Shown here piece by piece: positions 1 to 7,920 of a stretch of DNA of 12,463 nt; the first letter of the stretch is position 1, and each line of letters opens with the position of its first letter. Source of the stretch: Sphingobacteriaceae bacterium (lineage in GTDB: Bacteria > Bacteroidota > Bacteroidia > B-17B0 > Aurantibacillaceae); contig JAHEYE010000078.1 of the NCBI GenBank assembly GCA_023251695.1, forward strand, positions 1 through 12,463. Direction: 5' to 3'. The position numbers and the translations under genes were made by a program. The notes beneath the pieces were generated by a model that had not been told where the DNA came from, did no database searches, and was given only the letters and a program-made list of their open reading frames with translations.

Positions 1-463
1 GTACACTGATAAGAAAAATATATTTTATTCCTGCTTCACCTGCTAAAATAAAATAACCTTCAATTTCAAGACAAGGCGATAAGAACATACCTGTAATTAA
101 TACCGTAATTATTTTTTTTGAACTTAGCTGTTGTAGTTCGGCCTCATTATGTAAGTGAAAGTGATTGTGTTTGTGGTGACGGATAATAAATACCAATCCT
201 AAAATAATAAGAAGAACTGATGAGGCCAGCCTTGTAACATCTTCGAAAGTTGAACTAATTTTGAAACTCAGTAAACCAATTCCTATACCCAGCAAAACCG
301 TACTTAAAGCATGTGCCAGTGCTGAAATAACCGTAATTCTGAAAGTTTGTCGACGGCTCCAGGAAAACTTTTTTTCGAAAGCGAGAATGGGTATCCAATG
401 GCTTGGAATTAAAGCATGGAGTATGCTTATGGTTAGGGTTCCTATGATAAGTTGTGAAATCAA
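1..463 (-). CDS. Ni/Co transporter-like membrane permease, N-terminal part (runs off the left edge)
   Basis: The minus-strand frame is open from an in-frame TAA (494-496) to the window edge, giving 154 residues from the only plausible start, TTG at 461-463; the first ATG in frame lies about 125 codons in. The product is strongly hydrophobic. Helices lie near residues 4-28, 42-66, 80-94 and 117-140. The first helix carries HALIPSHW (His16, His22), and the second carries ALAHALST (His51). A histidine-rich loop at 95-105 (RHHKHNHFHLH) follows helix three, and FLSPCLEIEGYF is at 127-138. From recall, paired His motifs in early helices plus a His-rich loop are typical of NiCoT/RcnA-like metal permeases, and very similar Bacteroidota proteins are annotated as Ni/Co transporters or hypothetical. 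The ion and the direction of transport cannot be read from this fragment. It lies downstream of the M4 gene's terminator, so it is probably a separate transcription unit. A TauE/UreH-type transporter is an alternative. Confidence 0.6.
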   Translation of the reverse strand, partial: MISQLIIGTLTISILHALIPSHWIPILAFEKKFSWSRRQTFRITVISALAHALSTVLLGIGIGLLSFKISSTFEDVTRLASSVLLIILGLVFIIRHHKHNHFHLHNEAELQQLSSKKIITVLITGMFLSPCLEIEGYFILAGEAGIKYIFLISV

Positions 464-480
464 AGTAATTAAATGGAAGG

Positions 481-515
481 CGAAGTTAAGGTTTTAATTG
501 GGATTTGCTGACAAA
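481..515 (-). promoter_or_regulatory. Candidate Bacteroidota-type promoter for the permease gene
   Basis: On the minus strand TTTG (512-515) is followed after 23 bases by TAACTTCG (481-488). This matches seven of eight positions of the Bacteroidota -7 consensus TAnnTTTG, within the 17-23 base spacing reported for flavobacteria. The -7 box ends 17 bases before the proposed TTG start. The -33 TTTG is the end of the poly-T tract of the upstream gene's terminator. In AT-rich DNA such matches arise by chance, so this is a suggestion only. Confidence 0.3.
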
Positions 516-545
516 AAAAAGCCCTCCGCCGGTAAAGCGGAAGGC
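513..545 (-). terminator. Rho-independent terminator of the 1079-residue M4 peptidase gene
   Basis: Read on the minus strand, GCCTTCCGC (537-545) pairs with GCGGAGGGC (521-529). This makes a 9-bp stem with one T-G wobble and a 7-base loop (530-536), followed directly by eight T's (513-520). It starts about 20 bases after the stop codon of the M4 gene. This is a textbook intrinsic terminator and separates that gene from the permease. Confidence 0.88.
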
Positions 546-565
546 ATCTTAATTAATAGGCTTGA

Positions 566-3500
566 TTATTGTTTAACCACTTTGCTCCTGTAAGTATTTT
601 TAGAACTATCGGATGTTTCAATAAAGTAAATACCTTTTGCCAGAGTATTTATGTCTATACGATTCGATCTTCCGTTCAGTTGTTTAGTGATTAAAAGTTT
701 TCCCGTAGCATCAAACAATTTAAACGTAATATCAGAATCTTTTGCGTAAGTAATGATTAAATAATCGTTAGCCGGATTCGGATAAATTTTAAAGTGTGAG
801 GAATTGTTTATTTCATGAATTCCAACGCAGGCCGATACAGTAATTGTTTTTGTAACAACACCTCCGCAACCAAACGAATCAAAATAGTTATAGCTGATCA
901 CATAATTTCCAATTCCGATTCCCGGATCAAAGTTAGTGCCGAAAATTCCTGTGCCTGTAAATACACCACCACTTGGTGTACCTGTTAACGCAACTAAACT
1001 GTCGTCCATGCAAGCAGTGGTTGTTGTTGCAACAAAACTCACAGCCGGCGTTTGATTAACCGTTACTGTAGATGTTTGTTCAACTAATCCGCAAGTAGCA
1101 TCGAATGTAGAAACAGTATAAACCGTAGTTACCGACGGACTAACTGTTATTGAAGAACTATTGGAACCTGTACTCCAGGTATATGTTGGTGCACCACTAG
1201 CCATTAAACTTGTGTTAACGCCACTGCAAATGGTGCTTGAGTTTACACTTAGACCTGAACCGGGTGAAACCGTTCCTGTCACAGTAACGGCTCCGCTTTT
1301 GCAGTCACCAGGCGCTACTTCCCAGTTATAAAAGAAGAAATAATAATTAGGCCCCTGACTGCTTCCGGTAATTGAAACATTACTCCCAATTGTATATGGA
1401 TAAGTTACGCCGGTACTATTTCTGAATAATTTTGCAGCCCCGGTCCCCATACCTAAGCGAAATCCATATCCTGCTGATAAATTAAAATTAACAACAACAG
1501 TGCTTGTTCCTGCAGGAACATTCACAACTATACTTTGTAAAACTGCGTTTGATTTATCCCGTAGTTCAAAAGTACGGTTACCGCTTGTTTGCGCCTCAAC
1601 CACAAAAGATTTAAGAACGCATGGCTGCATAACCGTAAATGAATCATAAGGAGTCGTTGCTGGATGATACAAGCCTGCTCCGATTGCGGTAGAAGTTGGT
1701 GCCCCGAAAATTGTTGGGTTTGTAAATGTATTAACAACGTAATAAGATGTAGTAGCCGAAATGGTTGGTGTAAAATTGGTGCCCACATAAACCGGAGTGC
1801 CTGTTGTTGTTGAAGTAGGATACCAGTATTGCAAACCGGAACCATTTGCAGTTAAGTTTACACTTCCTGTTCCGCATCTGAAATCGCCAGAGGTGGTTGG
1901 GGTAGAAGGAGAGTTAATAACAACGTATGCATTTTTAATAATTGAATCAGGACTTGCTGCGCAGGTTGATGTGGCTTTTAATTGCACGTTATAAGTTCCG
2001 TTAGCAGTGTAAGTATGAACTGGGTTGGTTGCCGTTGATACAGAAGAACCATCACCGAAATCCCACACATATGTATCACTACCAATTGATGTATTATAGA
2101 AATTAGCTGTGAATGGCAGTGAGCACATTAATGTTCCAATAGATGTAAAGTTTGCAACAGGCGTCATGGTTCCTGAAGGAGAAGGACCAACACCAACTGC
2201 ATACCAGGCGCTTTTAGTTTGATACACCTCATTTGAACAGGCGCCGAATAAATCTATTGCAGCCTGAGTCGTTAAATTTCTTGCAGATGCATAATTTGTT
2301 CCTGAACTAAAATAGACGGTTAATGCACGGAAAGCAATTCTTGCTGCGTCTGACATACCAATACCGGTTACTGTATAGCTGCTCGAAATATCATTAACAC
2401 CTGTTCCTCCCTGGGTTAATAAATAAAACCAGTAATTACTTACACCACTATTGGTATGAACGCCACCGTTATCGCCGGTACCCGTGTACCAACTTGTACC
2501 GAAATAAGTATCAGGCTGCGACATTGAATTTGGATTAGAAAAACTTCTGATGCCTCCAACTGTTTCACCAATATCCCAGTTCCATGACAAAGGTTTGGCA
2601 TAGGCTTCAATGCATAATCCAAAAATATCAGAATAACTTTCATTTAATGCACCGGATTCATTCTGGTAAATTAAACCCGCTGTCATGCCCGTTAAACCGT
2701 GTGTGATTTCGTGTCCGCAAATATCGAGCCCCACAAATCCTCCCGCACTTCCGGAACCGTAAGTCATATAAGAGCCGTTCCAAAATGCATTTCCGTAACT
2801 TACACCGTAATCTGAGTAACTAATCAACTTAAAGCCGGCATTATTAATACTGTTTCTGCTGTGAACATTAAGGTAATAATCATAAGTCATTTCTGCCCCC
2901 CAATGCGCGTCTGTTCCAATCTGATCAATTGTTGTGGTATTTGTCCAAGCCGAACTTGTATTTGTATAATCAACCGCCGCGCTTGTTGAAGTGCTTGTGT
3001 TCAAATCGTAAGATTCAATTCCTAAACCACGACTATATTCGCGTAGACGGAACATGGTTGGTGAAACGCTGTCGCAAATAATATTTTGGGTACCGCTGAA
3101 TTTTGTTTTAGCAGTTCCCGGCACGTCAATAGTATGAATTAGATTTTCTTCAGCTAAAACAGAACCGTTTTGTGCATCAATAATGACATTTGCACCGAAC
3201 AAAGGTACATCGGCATAGATTGCAAACTTATAAGCGTAACTAAATTTATTTTCTGTAGCATAAATAATTAACTCGCCTTTTGGATAATAAGAGAAATCAG
3301 GATTGTTTAAACTTTTTCTTAATTGCGTTTCAGTAGCTTTATCCTCCCATTTGTATTTTTTGGCATTTACTTTTTTCAAAGCGACAGCTAAGGCTTTTGA
3401 CTCGGAAATTGAAATACTATTTATTGGTTTATTAATACCATTCAGGTTTCCGTTAATGGATACAAGCTTCCCATTTTGTGCATGGGCAACTACCTGATAA

Positions 3501-3805
3501 GCGTGAACAGGAATATTATTGTAACTTAGATTATATCTTGTGTGAGTAAATCCTAATTCATCTTTATCACTACGCGATTTTTTTACGATCACATCATTGG
3601 TTAATACTGTATTGTTCAAAAAAGCCTCCGCATTCGTCTCGTAAACCGGAGTAGCGGTATTCAAACGGATATAATCTACTTCGTTTTTGTCATTGGTAGT
3701 ATAATCCTTGCCAATAGAAGTTAAACGCTGGTTAGATTGAGAAAAAAGGAATTGAACTGAGAATAATCCTAAGATTAAAAAAGCCCTTGATTGTTTAGTA
3801 TTCAT
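566..3805 (-). CDS. M4 (thermolysin-type) metallopeptidase with PKD, Ig-like modules and T9SS tail, 1079 aa
   Basis: Secreted zinc endopeptidase. Residues 1-22 form a Sec signal peptide (FLILGLFSVQFLFSQ). About 45-220 is an FTP/PepSY-type propeptide, with NGKLVSINGNLN and ANVIIDAQNGSVLAEEN. The catalytic domain spans about 225-540: HEITH (His365, Glu366, His369), third zinc ligand Glu389 in GALNESYSDIFG exactly 24 residues after the first His as in thermolysin, and the DNGGVH motif with Asp445 and His450. All catalytic residues are therefore present. Then come a PKD domain (about 548-632, YVWDFGDG), an Ig-like module with RCGTGSVNLTA (about 633-692), a beta-rich module ending YFFFYNWEV (about 697-830), one Ig-like unit (851-920), a divergent second unit (about 921-993), and a T9SS type A sorting domain (about 1003-1079, KIYPNPAND...GIYFIE...). 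The protein should leave by Sec and then T9SS, to be released or attached at the surface. It is a tandem paralogue of the gene immediately upstream. Its own terminator follows; no convincing promoter was found in the short gap before it. Confidence 0.95.
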   Translation of the reverse strand: MNTKQSRAFLILGLFSVQFLFSQSNQRLTSIGKDYTTNDKNEVDYIRLNTATPVYETNAEAFLNNTVLTNDVIVKKSRSDKDELGFTHTRYNLSYNNIPVHAYQVVAHAQNGKLVSINGNLNGINKPINSISISESKALAVALKKVNAKKYKWEDKATETQLRKSLNNPDFSYYPKGELIIYATENKFSYAYKFAIYADVPLFGANVIIDAQNGSVLAEENLIHTIDVPGTAKTKFSGTQNIICDSVSPTMFRLREYSRGLGIESYDLNTSTSTSAAVDYTNTSSAWTNTTTIDQIGTDAHWGAEMTYDYYLNVHSRNSINNAGFKLISYSDYGVSYGNAFWNGSYMTYGSGSAGGFVGLDICGHEITHGLTGMTAGLIYQNESGALNESYSDIFGLCIEAYAKPLSWNWDIGETVGGIRSFSNPNSMSQPDTYFGTSWYTGTGDNGGVHTNSGVSNYWFYLLTQGGTGVNDISSSYTVTGIGMSDAARIAFRALTVYFSSGTNYASARNLTTQAAIDLFGACSNEVYQTKSAWYAVGVGPSPSGTMTPVANFTSIGTLMCSLPFTANFYNTSIGSDTYVWDFGDGSSVSTATNPVHTYTANGTYNVQLKATSTCAASPDSIIKNAYVVINSPSTPTTSGDFRCGTGSVNLTANGSGLQYWYPTSTTTGTPVYVGTNFTPTISATTSYYVVNTFTNPTIFGAPTSTAIGAGLYHPATTPYDSFTVMQPCVLKSFVVEAQTSGNRTFELRDKSNAVLQSIVVNVPAGTSTVVVNFNLSAGYGFRLGMGTGAAKLFRNSTGVTYPYTIGSNVSITGSSQGPNYYFFFYNWEVAPGDCKSGAVTVTGTVSPGSGLSVNSSTICSGVNTSLMASGAPTYTWSTGSNSSSITVSPSVTTVYTVSTFDATCGLVEQTSTVTVNQTPAVSFVATTTTACMDDSLVALTGTPSGGVFTGTGIFGTNFDPGIGIGNYVISYNYFDSFGCGGVVTKTITVSACVGIHEINNSSHFKIYPNPANDYLIITYAKDSDITFKLFDATGKLLITKQLNGRSNRIDINTLAKGIYFIETSDSSKNTYRSKVVKQ

Positions 3806-3840
3806 GCCGGATATATATTAACTATTACGTTGTTTTAAAT

Positions 3841-3872
3841 AAAAAAGTTTGGCCGAAATTAGCCAAACTTTT
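3841..3872 (-). terminator. Hairpin terminator between the two M4 peptidase genes
   Basis: A perfect 11-bp inverted repeat, AAAAGTTTGGC (3843-3853) and GCCAAACTTTT (3862-3872), encloses an 8-base loop. On the minus strand the T-rich arm runs into TTTTTTATTT, which is the expected layout for stopping transcription of the 1289-residue M4 gene 18 bases after its stop. The symmetric A/T flanks could let it work in both directions. Only 35 bases remain between it and the next start, so the downstream M4 gene must use a promoter here or rely on read-through. Confidence 0.8.
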
Positions 3873-3889
3873 CTATATATGTTAAATTA

Positions 3890-6800
3890 TTATTGTTTTA
3901 TTATTTTGGTTCTGTAAATACGGTTATCGCCTTTCATGATTTCAACAAAATATAAACCTTTAGCGAATTTGCTCATATCGATCAGTTCCTTATAGTAGTT
4001 GGTTTCTTTAGTTGTAATTAATTTACCGGTCACATCGTAAATATTAATGTTCACCTTATCTGTGGTTACTGTATTGTATACCTCAATATAATTCTCTGCC
4101 GGGTTCGGATAAACGTTCACAACATTTGGCATTACAGAAGCGATTTCCTGCACACCGGTACATGGGCTGACAGAAATAGTTGAAATTGCAGAGCCTGTAC
4201 AGTTTCCACTCATACCTGTTACAGTATAAGTAGTTGTTACAGTTGGATTAACTGCAATAGCACTACCTGTAATTGCACCAGGGTTAAATGTATATGATGT
4301 AGCACCATTCGCAATTACCGTAGCGGTTTGTCCGGTACAAATAACAGGAGAGTTAACTGTAACCGTTGGATTCGCATTCACAAGAACGGTAGAAACCATT
4401 GAATTTGAACAAAAGCCATTGTATCCTGTAACCGTATAAGAAGTACTGGTAGATGGACTCACAGAAATACCCGAAGTGCTTTGTCCCGAACTCCAGGAAT
4501 AGGTTGTTGCACCGCTGGCTGTTAAATTGGCCGTTTGTCCGGAGCAAATAGTTCCAGAAGTAACACTCACCGTCGGATTTGGATTCACTGTAATGTTTGA
4601 GATTTGTGTATTTGAACATGAACCATTATATCCTGTTACAGAATAGGATGTACTTGTAGCAGGACTAACAGAAATACTTGAAGTACTTTGTCCTGAACTC
4701 CAGGAATAAGTTGTAGCACCGCTTGCATTCAAAGTCGTGCTTTGTCCGTTACATATTGTTGCCGAGTTAACCGTTACTATTGGATTTGGATTAACAGTAA
4801 CGTTTGATACTTGCGTGTTTGAACAACTACCATTGTATCCTGTTACAGAGTACGAAGTACTTGTAACAGGTGATACCACAATACTTGAAGTACTTTGTCC
4901 TGAACTCCACGAATAGGTTGTTGCGCCGCTAGCAATTAAATTGATGCTTTGTCCGCTGCATGTAGTGGCAGAGTTAACTGTAACTGTTGGATTTGAGTTA
5001 ACAATAATGTTAGATACTAATGAATTAGTACAAGATGATAAAGTTCCATAAACCGTATATGAAGTTGAAGCAGTTGGTGTAACCGCAATGCTTGAAGTGG
5101 TTTGTCCTGAGCTCCATGAATAAGTAGTAGCGCCGCCGGCCGTTAGATTGGTTGATTGCCCGTTGCAAATAGTAGGAGAGTTAACAGTTAAAGTCGGACC
5201 TGTACCAACCGAAGCAGTAACTGCTACAGCAGCACTGGTACAAGCATTTTTCTGTACCTGCCAGTTATAGAAGAAGTAGAAATAACCTGCAGTTGCAGCA
5301 CTGGTTCCCTGAATATCAAGCAAGCCCCCAATATTAAGAGGGAAAGCAGGTCCACCTGCACTTGTTCTGAATAAATTAACTGTTGACGCTGCGTTTAATC
5401 CTAAACGTAATCCGGTTGCTATAGGTAATGCAAAGTTTAAGTTAAGAGTATTGGTTCCTATAGCCATATTAATTACCGTACTTGTAATAATAGCGTTGGA
5501 TGAATTTCTTAATTCGATAGTACGGTTGCCTGCAGTACTTGCATAAGCAATTACAGTTTTTAAAGTACAAGGTTGATAAACATCAAAATAATCGTAAGCT
5601 GTAGCGGTGTTGTAATTAGCTCCGCTACCAACTGCCGAACTTGTAGGCGCGCCAAACACAGGCGCATTGGTAGATGTGTTCACTACATAATAAGTTGTTG
5701 TATTTGTTAGAGTAGGAGTGGTATAATTAGTTCCAATGTTTACAGGAGTTCCTGTACCTGTTGGTGAAGTGTACCAATATAACTGTGATGTTCCGGAAGC
5801 ACTTAAGTTTAAAGTTCCGGTTCCACAACGTGAAGCGCCTGTTGTACTTGGATTGGCAGGTGTTGAAATAGTAATGTAAGCAGGTTTGATAATAGAATCA
5901 ACGCTTGACATACATCCGTTTGATTTTAATTTAACAGTGTAGGTACCCGCAGCCGTATAAGTGTGTACAGGATTTGTTGCCGTTGAAACAGCAGAACCAT
6001 CTCCGAAATACCACTGATAACTCATTCCACCTGCAGTTGTATTATTGAAATTCACATTTGCAGGTACAGAGCAAAATGTTGTTCCGCTTGCATTAAAATT
6101 TGAACTTACAGTTGAAGAATAAGCCGGACCAACTCCTACCGCATACCAAGCATTGGTGGTTTGTTTTACTTCGTTACTGCAAATACCAAATAAATCTACT
6201 GCAGCCTGAATTGATAAAGTTCTTGCATTCGCATAATTCGTAGACGGAGTATAATAAACCGTTAGAGCGCGAAACGCTATTCTTGAAGCGGTAGTCCAAC
6301 CCATTCCTGTTACCGAATATGTATTTGAAATATCATTGGTACCCGAACCGCCTTGCACCAACAAATAATACCAGTAATTACTAACCCCGCTATTAGTGTG
6401 AACACCACCGTTATCGCCGGCGCCTGTGTACCAATTTGTTCCTAAGTAAGTGTCAGGATCTGAGTAGGCATTCGGATTTGCCATATTTCTGATTCCTCCT
6501 ATAGATTCTCCCAATATCCAACTTGCCGTAAGTGGTTTTGCATAATACTCAATTGAATTACCAAATATGTCGGAATAACTTTCGTTAAGCGCGCCTGATT
6601 CATAACTATAAACCAAATTAGCAGTATTTTCTGTTAACCCATGACTCACTTCGTGGCCACAAATATCAAGACCAATGAAACCACCACCGCCACCTGAACC
6701 ATAAGTCATCCGGGTTCCATCCCAAAATGCATTATTATAGTTAACACCATAATTAATATAACTTAATAATTTAAAACCTGCATTATCCAAACTATTCCGG

Positions 6801-7759
6801 CCATGGTTGATGAAATAATAATCATACGTTTTTTCACAACCGAAATGAGCATCTGTACCTAATTGTTCTATTCCGACATTTGGCCAAACTGTATTTGTAT
6901 AGGTTAAGTCAGTATTAGCATAAGTTGTTGCAGTATTCAAATTATACGTTTCAATACCTAAGCCACGTCCTGTTTCGCGCAGACGGTAATTACCCGCCGA
7001 GTAATTATCGATAGTGAACGATTGAACACCGCTGTATTTGGTATTCGCCGTGCCGGGTACATCAGCCGTACAAATCTGATTTTCTTCAGCTAAAATTTTT
7101 CCGTTTGCTGCATCAACAATTACGTTCGCCTTATACAAAGGCTTTTCAGCATAAATATTGAATTTGTAAGCATAAGTGTAAGATGAATTCTCAACGATAT
7201 TCTGTTTTTTATATAAAATCAACTCGCCCTTCGGGAAATAAGTGAAATCAGGATTGTTATAAACTTCCCTCATGTGGTTTTCCTCAACTTTATTTTCCCA
7301 TTTGTAAGTCACAGCACCAACTTTGTTCAGCGCAAACTGAAGTCCTTTTTGTTCACTAATAACAACACTATTAACCGGATCCTTAATTTGATTCAGATCG
7401 CCATTTACAGAAACTACTTTTCCGTTTTGTGAATGCACCATAACAACGCCATTCGCAACCGGTGTATTTTTGTACATGACCTGATATTTGGTATGTATGT
7501 AACCAAGCACATCATTTTCGGATTTTATTTTTTTGATGGTAGTATAGCTACTGCCAAACACAACAGAATTTAAAAAATTCTCAGTGTTATTCTCATAAAC
7601 AACATAATTATCTCGTAACTTAAATAATTCAATATTATTATTTTTATCAAGACTAAAATCCTGAGAAATTTCTTTTAAACGCTGATTATTTTGGGCTGAT
7701 AAACCAGTGGCGCTTAGCAAAGCTAAAATTGCCAATCCTTGAGCATAGAGTTTTTTCAT
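3890..7759 (-). CDS. M4 (thermolysin-type) metallopeptidase with PKD, five tandem Ig-like repeats and T9SS tail, 1289 aa
   Basis: Paralogue of the downstream M4 gene with the same domain order. Residues 1-22 are a signal peptide (LAILALLSATGLSAQ). An FTP/PepSY propeptide spans about 45-225, and the catalytic domain about 230-545: HEVSH (His369, Glu370, His373), zinc ligand Glu393 in LNESYSDIFG 24 residues after the first His, and DNGGVH with Asp449 and His454. The enzyme should be active after propeptide removal. A PKD domain (about 553-632, YQWYFGDG), an Ig-like module (about 635-693, RCGTGTLNLSA) and the beta-rich module ending YFYFFYNWQV (about 701-835) follow. Residues 856-1200 are five Ig-like units of 69 residues, each with a cysteine pair 45-46 residues apart. 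The T9SS type A tail is at about 1213-1289 (VYPNPAENY...GLYFVEI...). The 210-residue excess over its neighbour is close to three repeat units. Long Ig stalks usually extend a catalytic domain from the surface or bind substrate; that role is inferred. It reads away from the divergent M23 gene and ends at a strong hairpin. Confidence 0.95.
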   Translation of the reverse strand: MKKLYAQGLAILALLSATGLSAQNNQRLKEISQDFSLDKNNNIELFKLRDNYVVYENNTENFLNSVVFGSSYTTIKKIKSENDVLGYIHTKYQVMYKNTPVANGVVMVHSQNGKVVSVNGDLNQIKDPVNSVVISEQKGLQFALNKVGAVTYKWENKVEENHMREVYNNPDFTYFPKGELILYKKQNIVENSSYTYAYKFNIYAEKPLYKANVIVDAANGKILAEENQICTADVPGTANTKYSGVQSFTIDNYSAGNYRLRETGRGLGIETYNLNTATTYANTDLTYTNTVWPNVGIEQLGTDAHFGCEKTYDYYFINHGRNSLDNAGFKLLSYINYGVNYNNAFWDGTRMTYGSGGGGGFIGLDICGHEVSHGLTENTANLVYSYESGALNESYSDIFGNSIEYYAKPLTASWILGESIGGIRNMANPNAYSDPDTYLGTNWYTGAGDNGGVHTNSGVSNYWYYLLVQGGSGTNDISNTYSVTGMGWTTASRIAFRALTVYYTPSTNYANARTLSIQAAVDLFGICSNEVKQTTNAWYAVGVGPAYSSTVSSNFNASGTTFCSVPANVNFNNTTAGGMSYQWYFGDGSAVSTATNPVHTYTAAGTYTVKLKSNGCMSSVDSIIKPAYITISTPANPSTTGASRCGTGTLNLSASGTSQLYWYTSPTGTGTPVNIGTNYTTPTLTNTTTYYVVNTSTNAPVFGAPTSSAVGSGANYNTATAYDYFDVYQPCTLKTVIAYASTAGNRTIELRNSSNAIITSTVINMAIGTNTLNLNFALPIATGLRLGLNAASTVNLFRTSAGGPAFPLNIGGLLDIQGTSAATAGYFYFFYNWQVQKNACTSAAVAVTASVGTGPTLTVNSPTICNGQSTNLTAGGATTYSWSSGQTTSSIAVTPTASTSYTVYGTLSSCTNSLVSNIIVNSNPTVTVNSATTCSGQSINLIASGATTYSWSSGQSTSSIVVSPVTSTSYSVTGYNGSCSNTQVSNVTVNPNPIVTVNSATICNGQSTTLNASGATTYSWSSGQSTSSISVSPATSTSYSVTGYNGSCSNTQISNITVNPNPTVSVTSGTICSGQTANLTASGATTYSWSSGQSTSGISVSPSTSTSYTVTGYNGFCSNSMVSTVLVNANPTVTVNSPVICTGQTATVIANGATSYTFNPGAITGSAIAVNPTVTTTYTVTGMSGNCTGSAISTISVSPCTGVQEIASVMPNVVNVYPNPAENYIEVYNTVTTDKVNINIYDVTGKLITTKETNYYKELIDMSKFAKGLYFVEIMKGDNRIYRTKIIKQ
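4160..5194 (-). repeat. Five tandem 207-bp repeats coding 69-residue Ig-like units
   Basis: The motif (T/S)V(N/T)S, followed by (I/T)C(N/S/T)GQ, recurs with its Val at residues 859, 928, 997, 1066 and 1135, exactly 69 residues apart. The whole array (residues 856-1200) equals 5 x 207 bases. Each unit contains GATTYSWSSGQ or a variant and ends near VNPNP. Nucleotide similarity is high in the middle units: bases 4673-4702 and 4880-4909 are identical over 30 bases and 207 bases apart. The outer units are more diverged, and the fifth has lost the YSWSSGQ core and gained one residue between its cysteines. This pattern fits internal expansion by unequal recombination. Confidence 0.9.
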
Positions 7760-7920
7760 ATCAGTTTCGTTTTTTTAGATATATGAAAATAGAAAACAGG
7801 ATTGTAAAAAGCAAGTTTTTAGATGAATTATGATAAACGAAGTTATTAAGGGGTGGACGGTTAATAAAAGTGCTATGTAATTGAAAATTAAGCTTTACGA
7901 ATACATAACTTAGCTTTTGA
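7760..7920. promoter_or_regulatory. Divergent intergenic region upstream of the M4 and M23 genes, with a candidate plus-strand promoter
   Basis: These 161 bases separate divergent starts and must hold the promoter for the 1289-residue M4 gene and probably one for the M23 gene. On the plus strand TTG (7881-7883), 22 bases, then TAACTTAG (7906-7913) matches seven of eight positions of the Bacteroidota -7 box TAnnTTTG. It lies only 7 bases before the GTG start, which would give an almost leaderless transcript. On the minus strand TTG (7812-7814) and TATTTTCA (7784-7791) are a weaker pair. No clear operator, riboswitch or small gene is visible. Confidence 0.3.

Noticed and set aside
261..497. Plus-strand open frame of 78 codons
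   Set aside because: It lies opposite the permease frame, which has coherent membrane helices and motifs; the plus-strand translation has no recognisable features.
1528..1994. Open frames on either strand inside the smaller M4 gene
   Set aside because: They are shadows of the real frame: low-complexity translations with no signal, motif or spacing of their own.
3806..3840. Promoter for the smaller M4 gene
   Set aside because: TAATTTCG within the hairpin resembles a -7 box, but no TTG lies at a suitable distance upstream, and it overlaps the terminator loop; too weak to annotate.
4160..5194. CRISPR array or mobile-element repeat
   Set aside because: The 207-bp units are fully coding in one frame, have no unique spacers, and match protein Ig-like units with paired cysteines.
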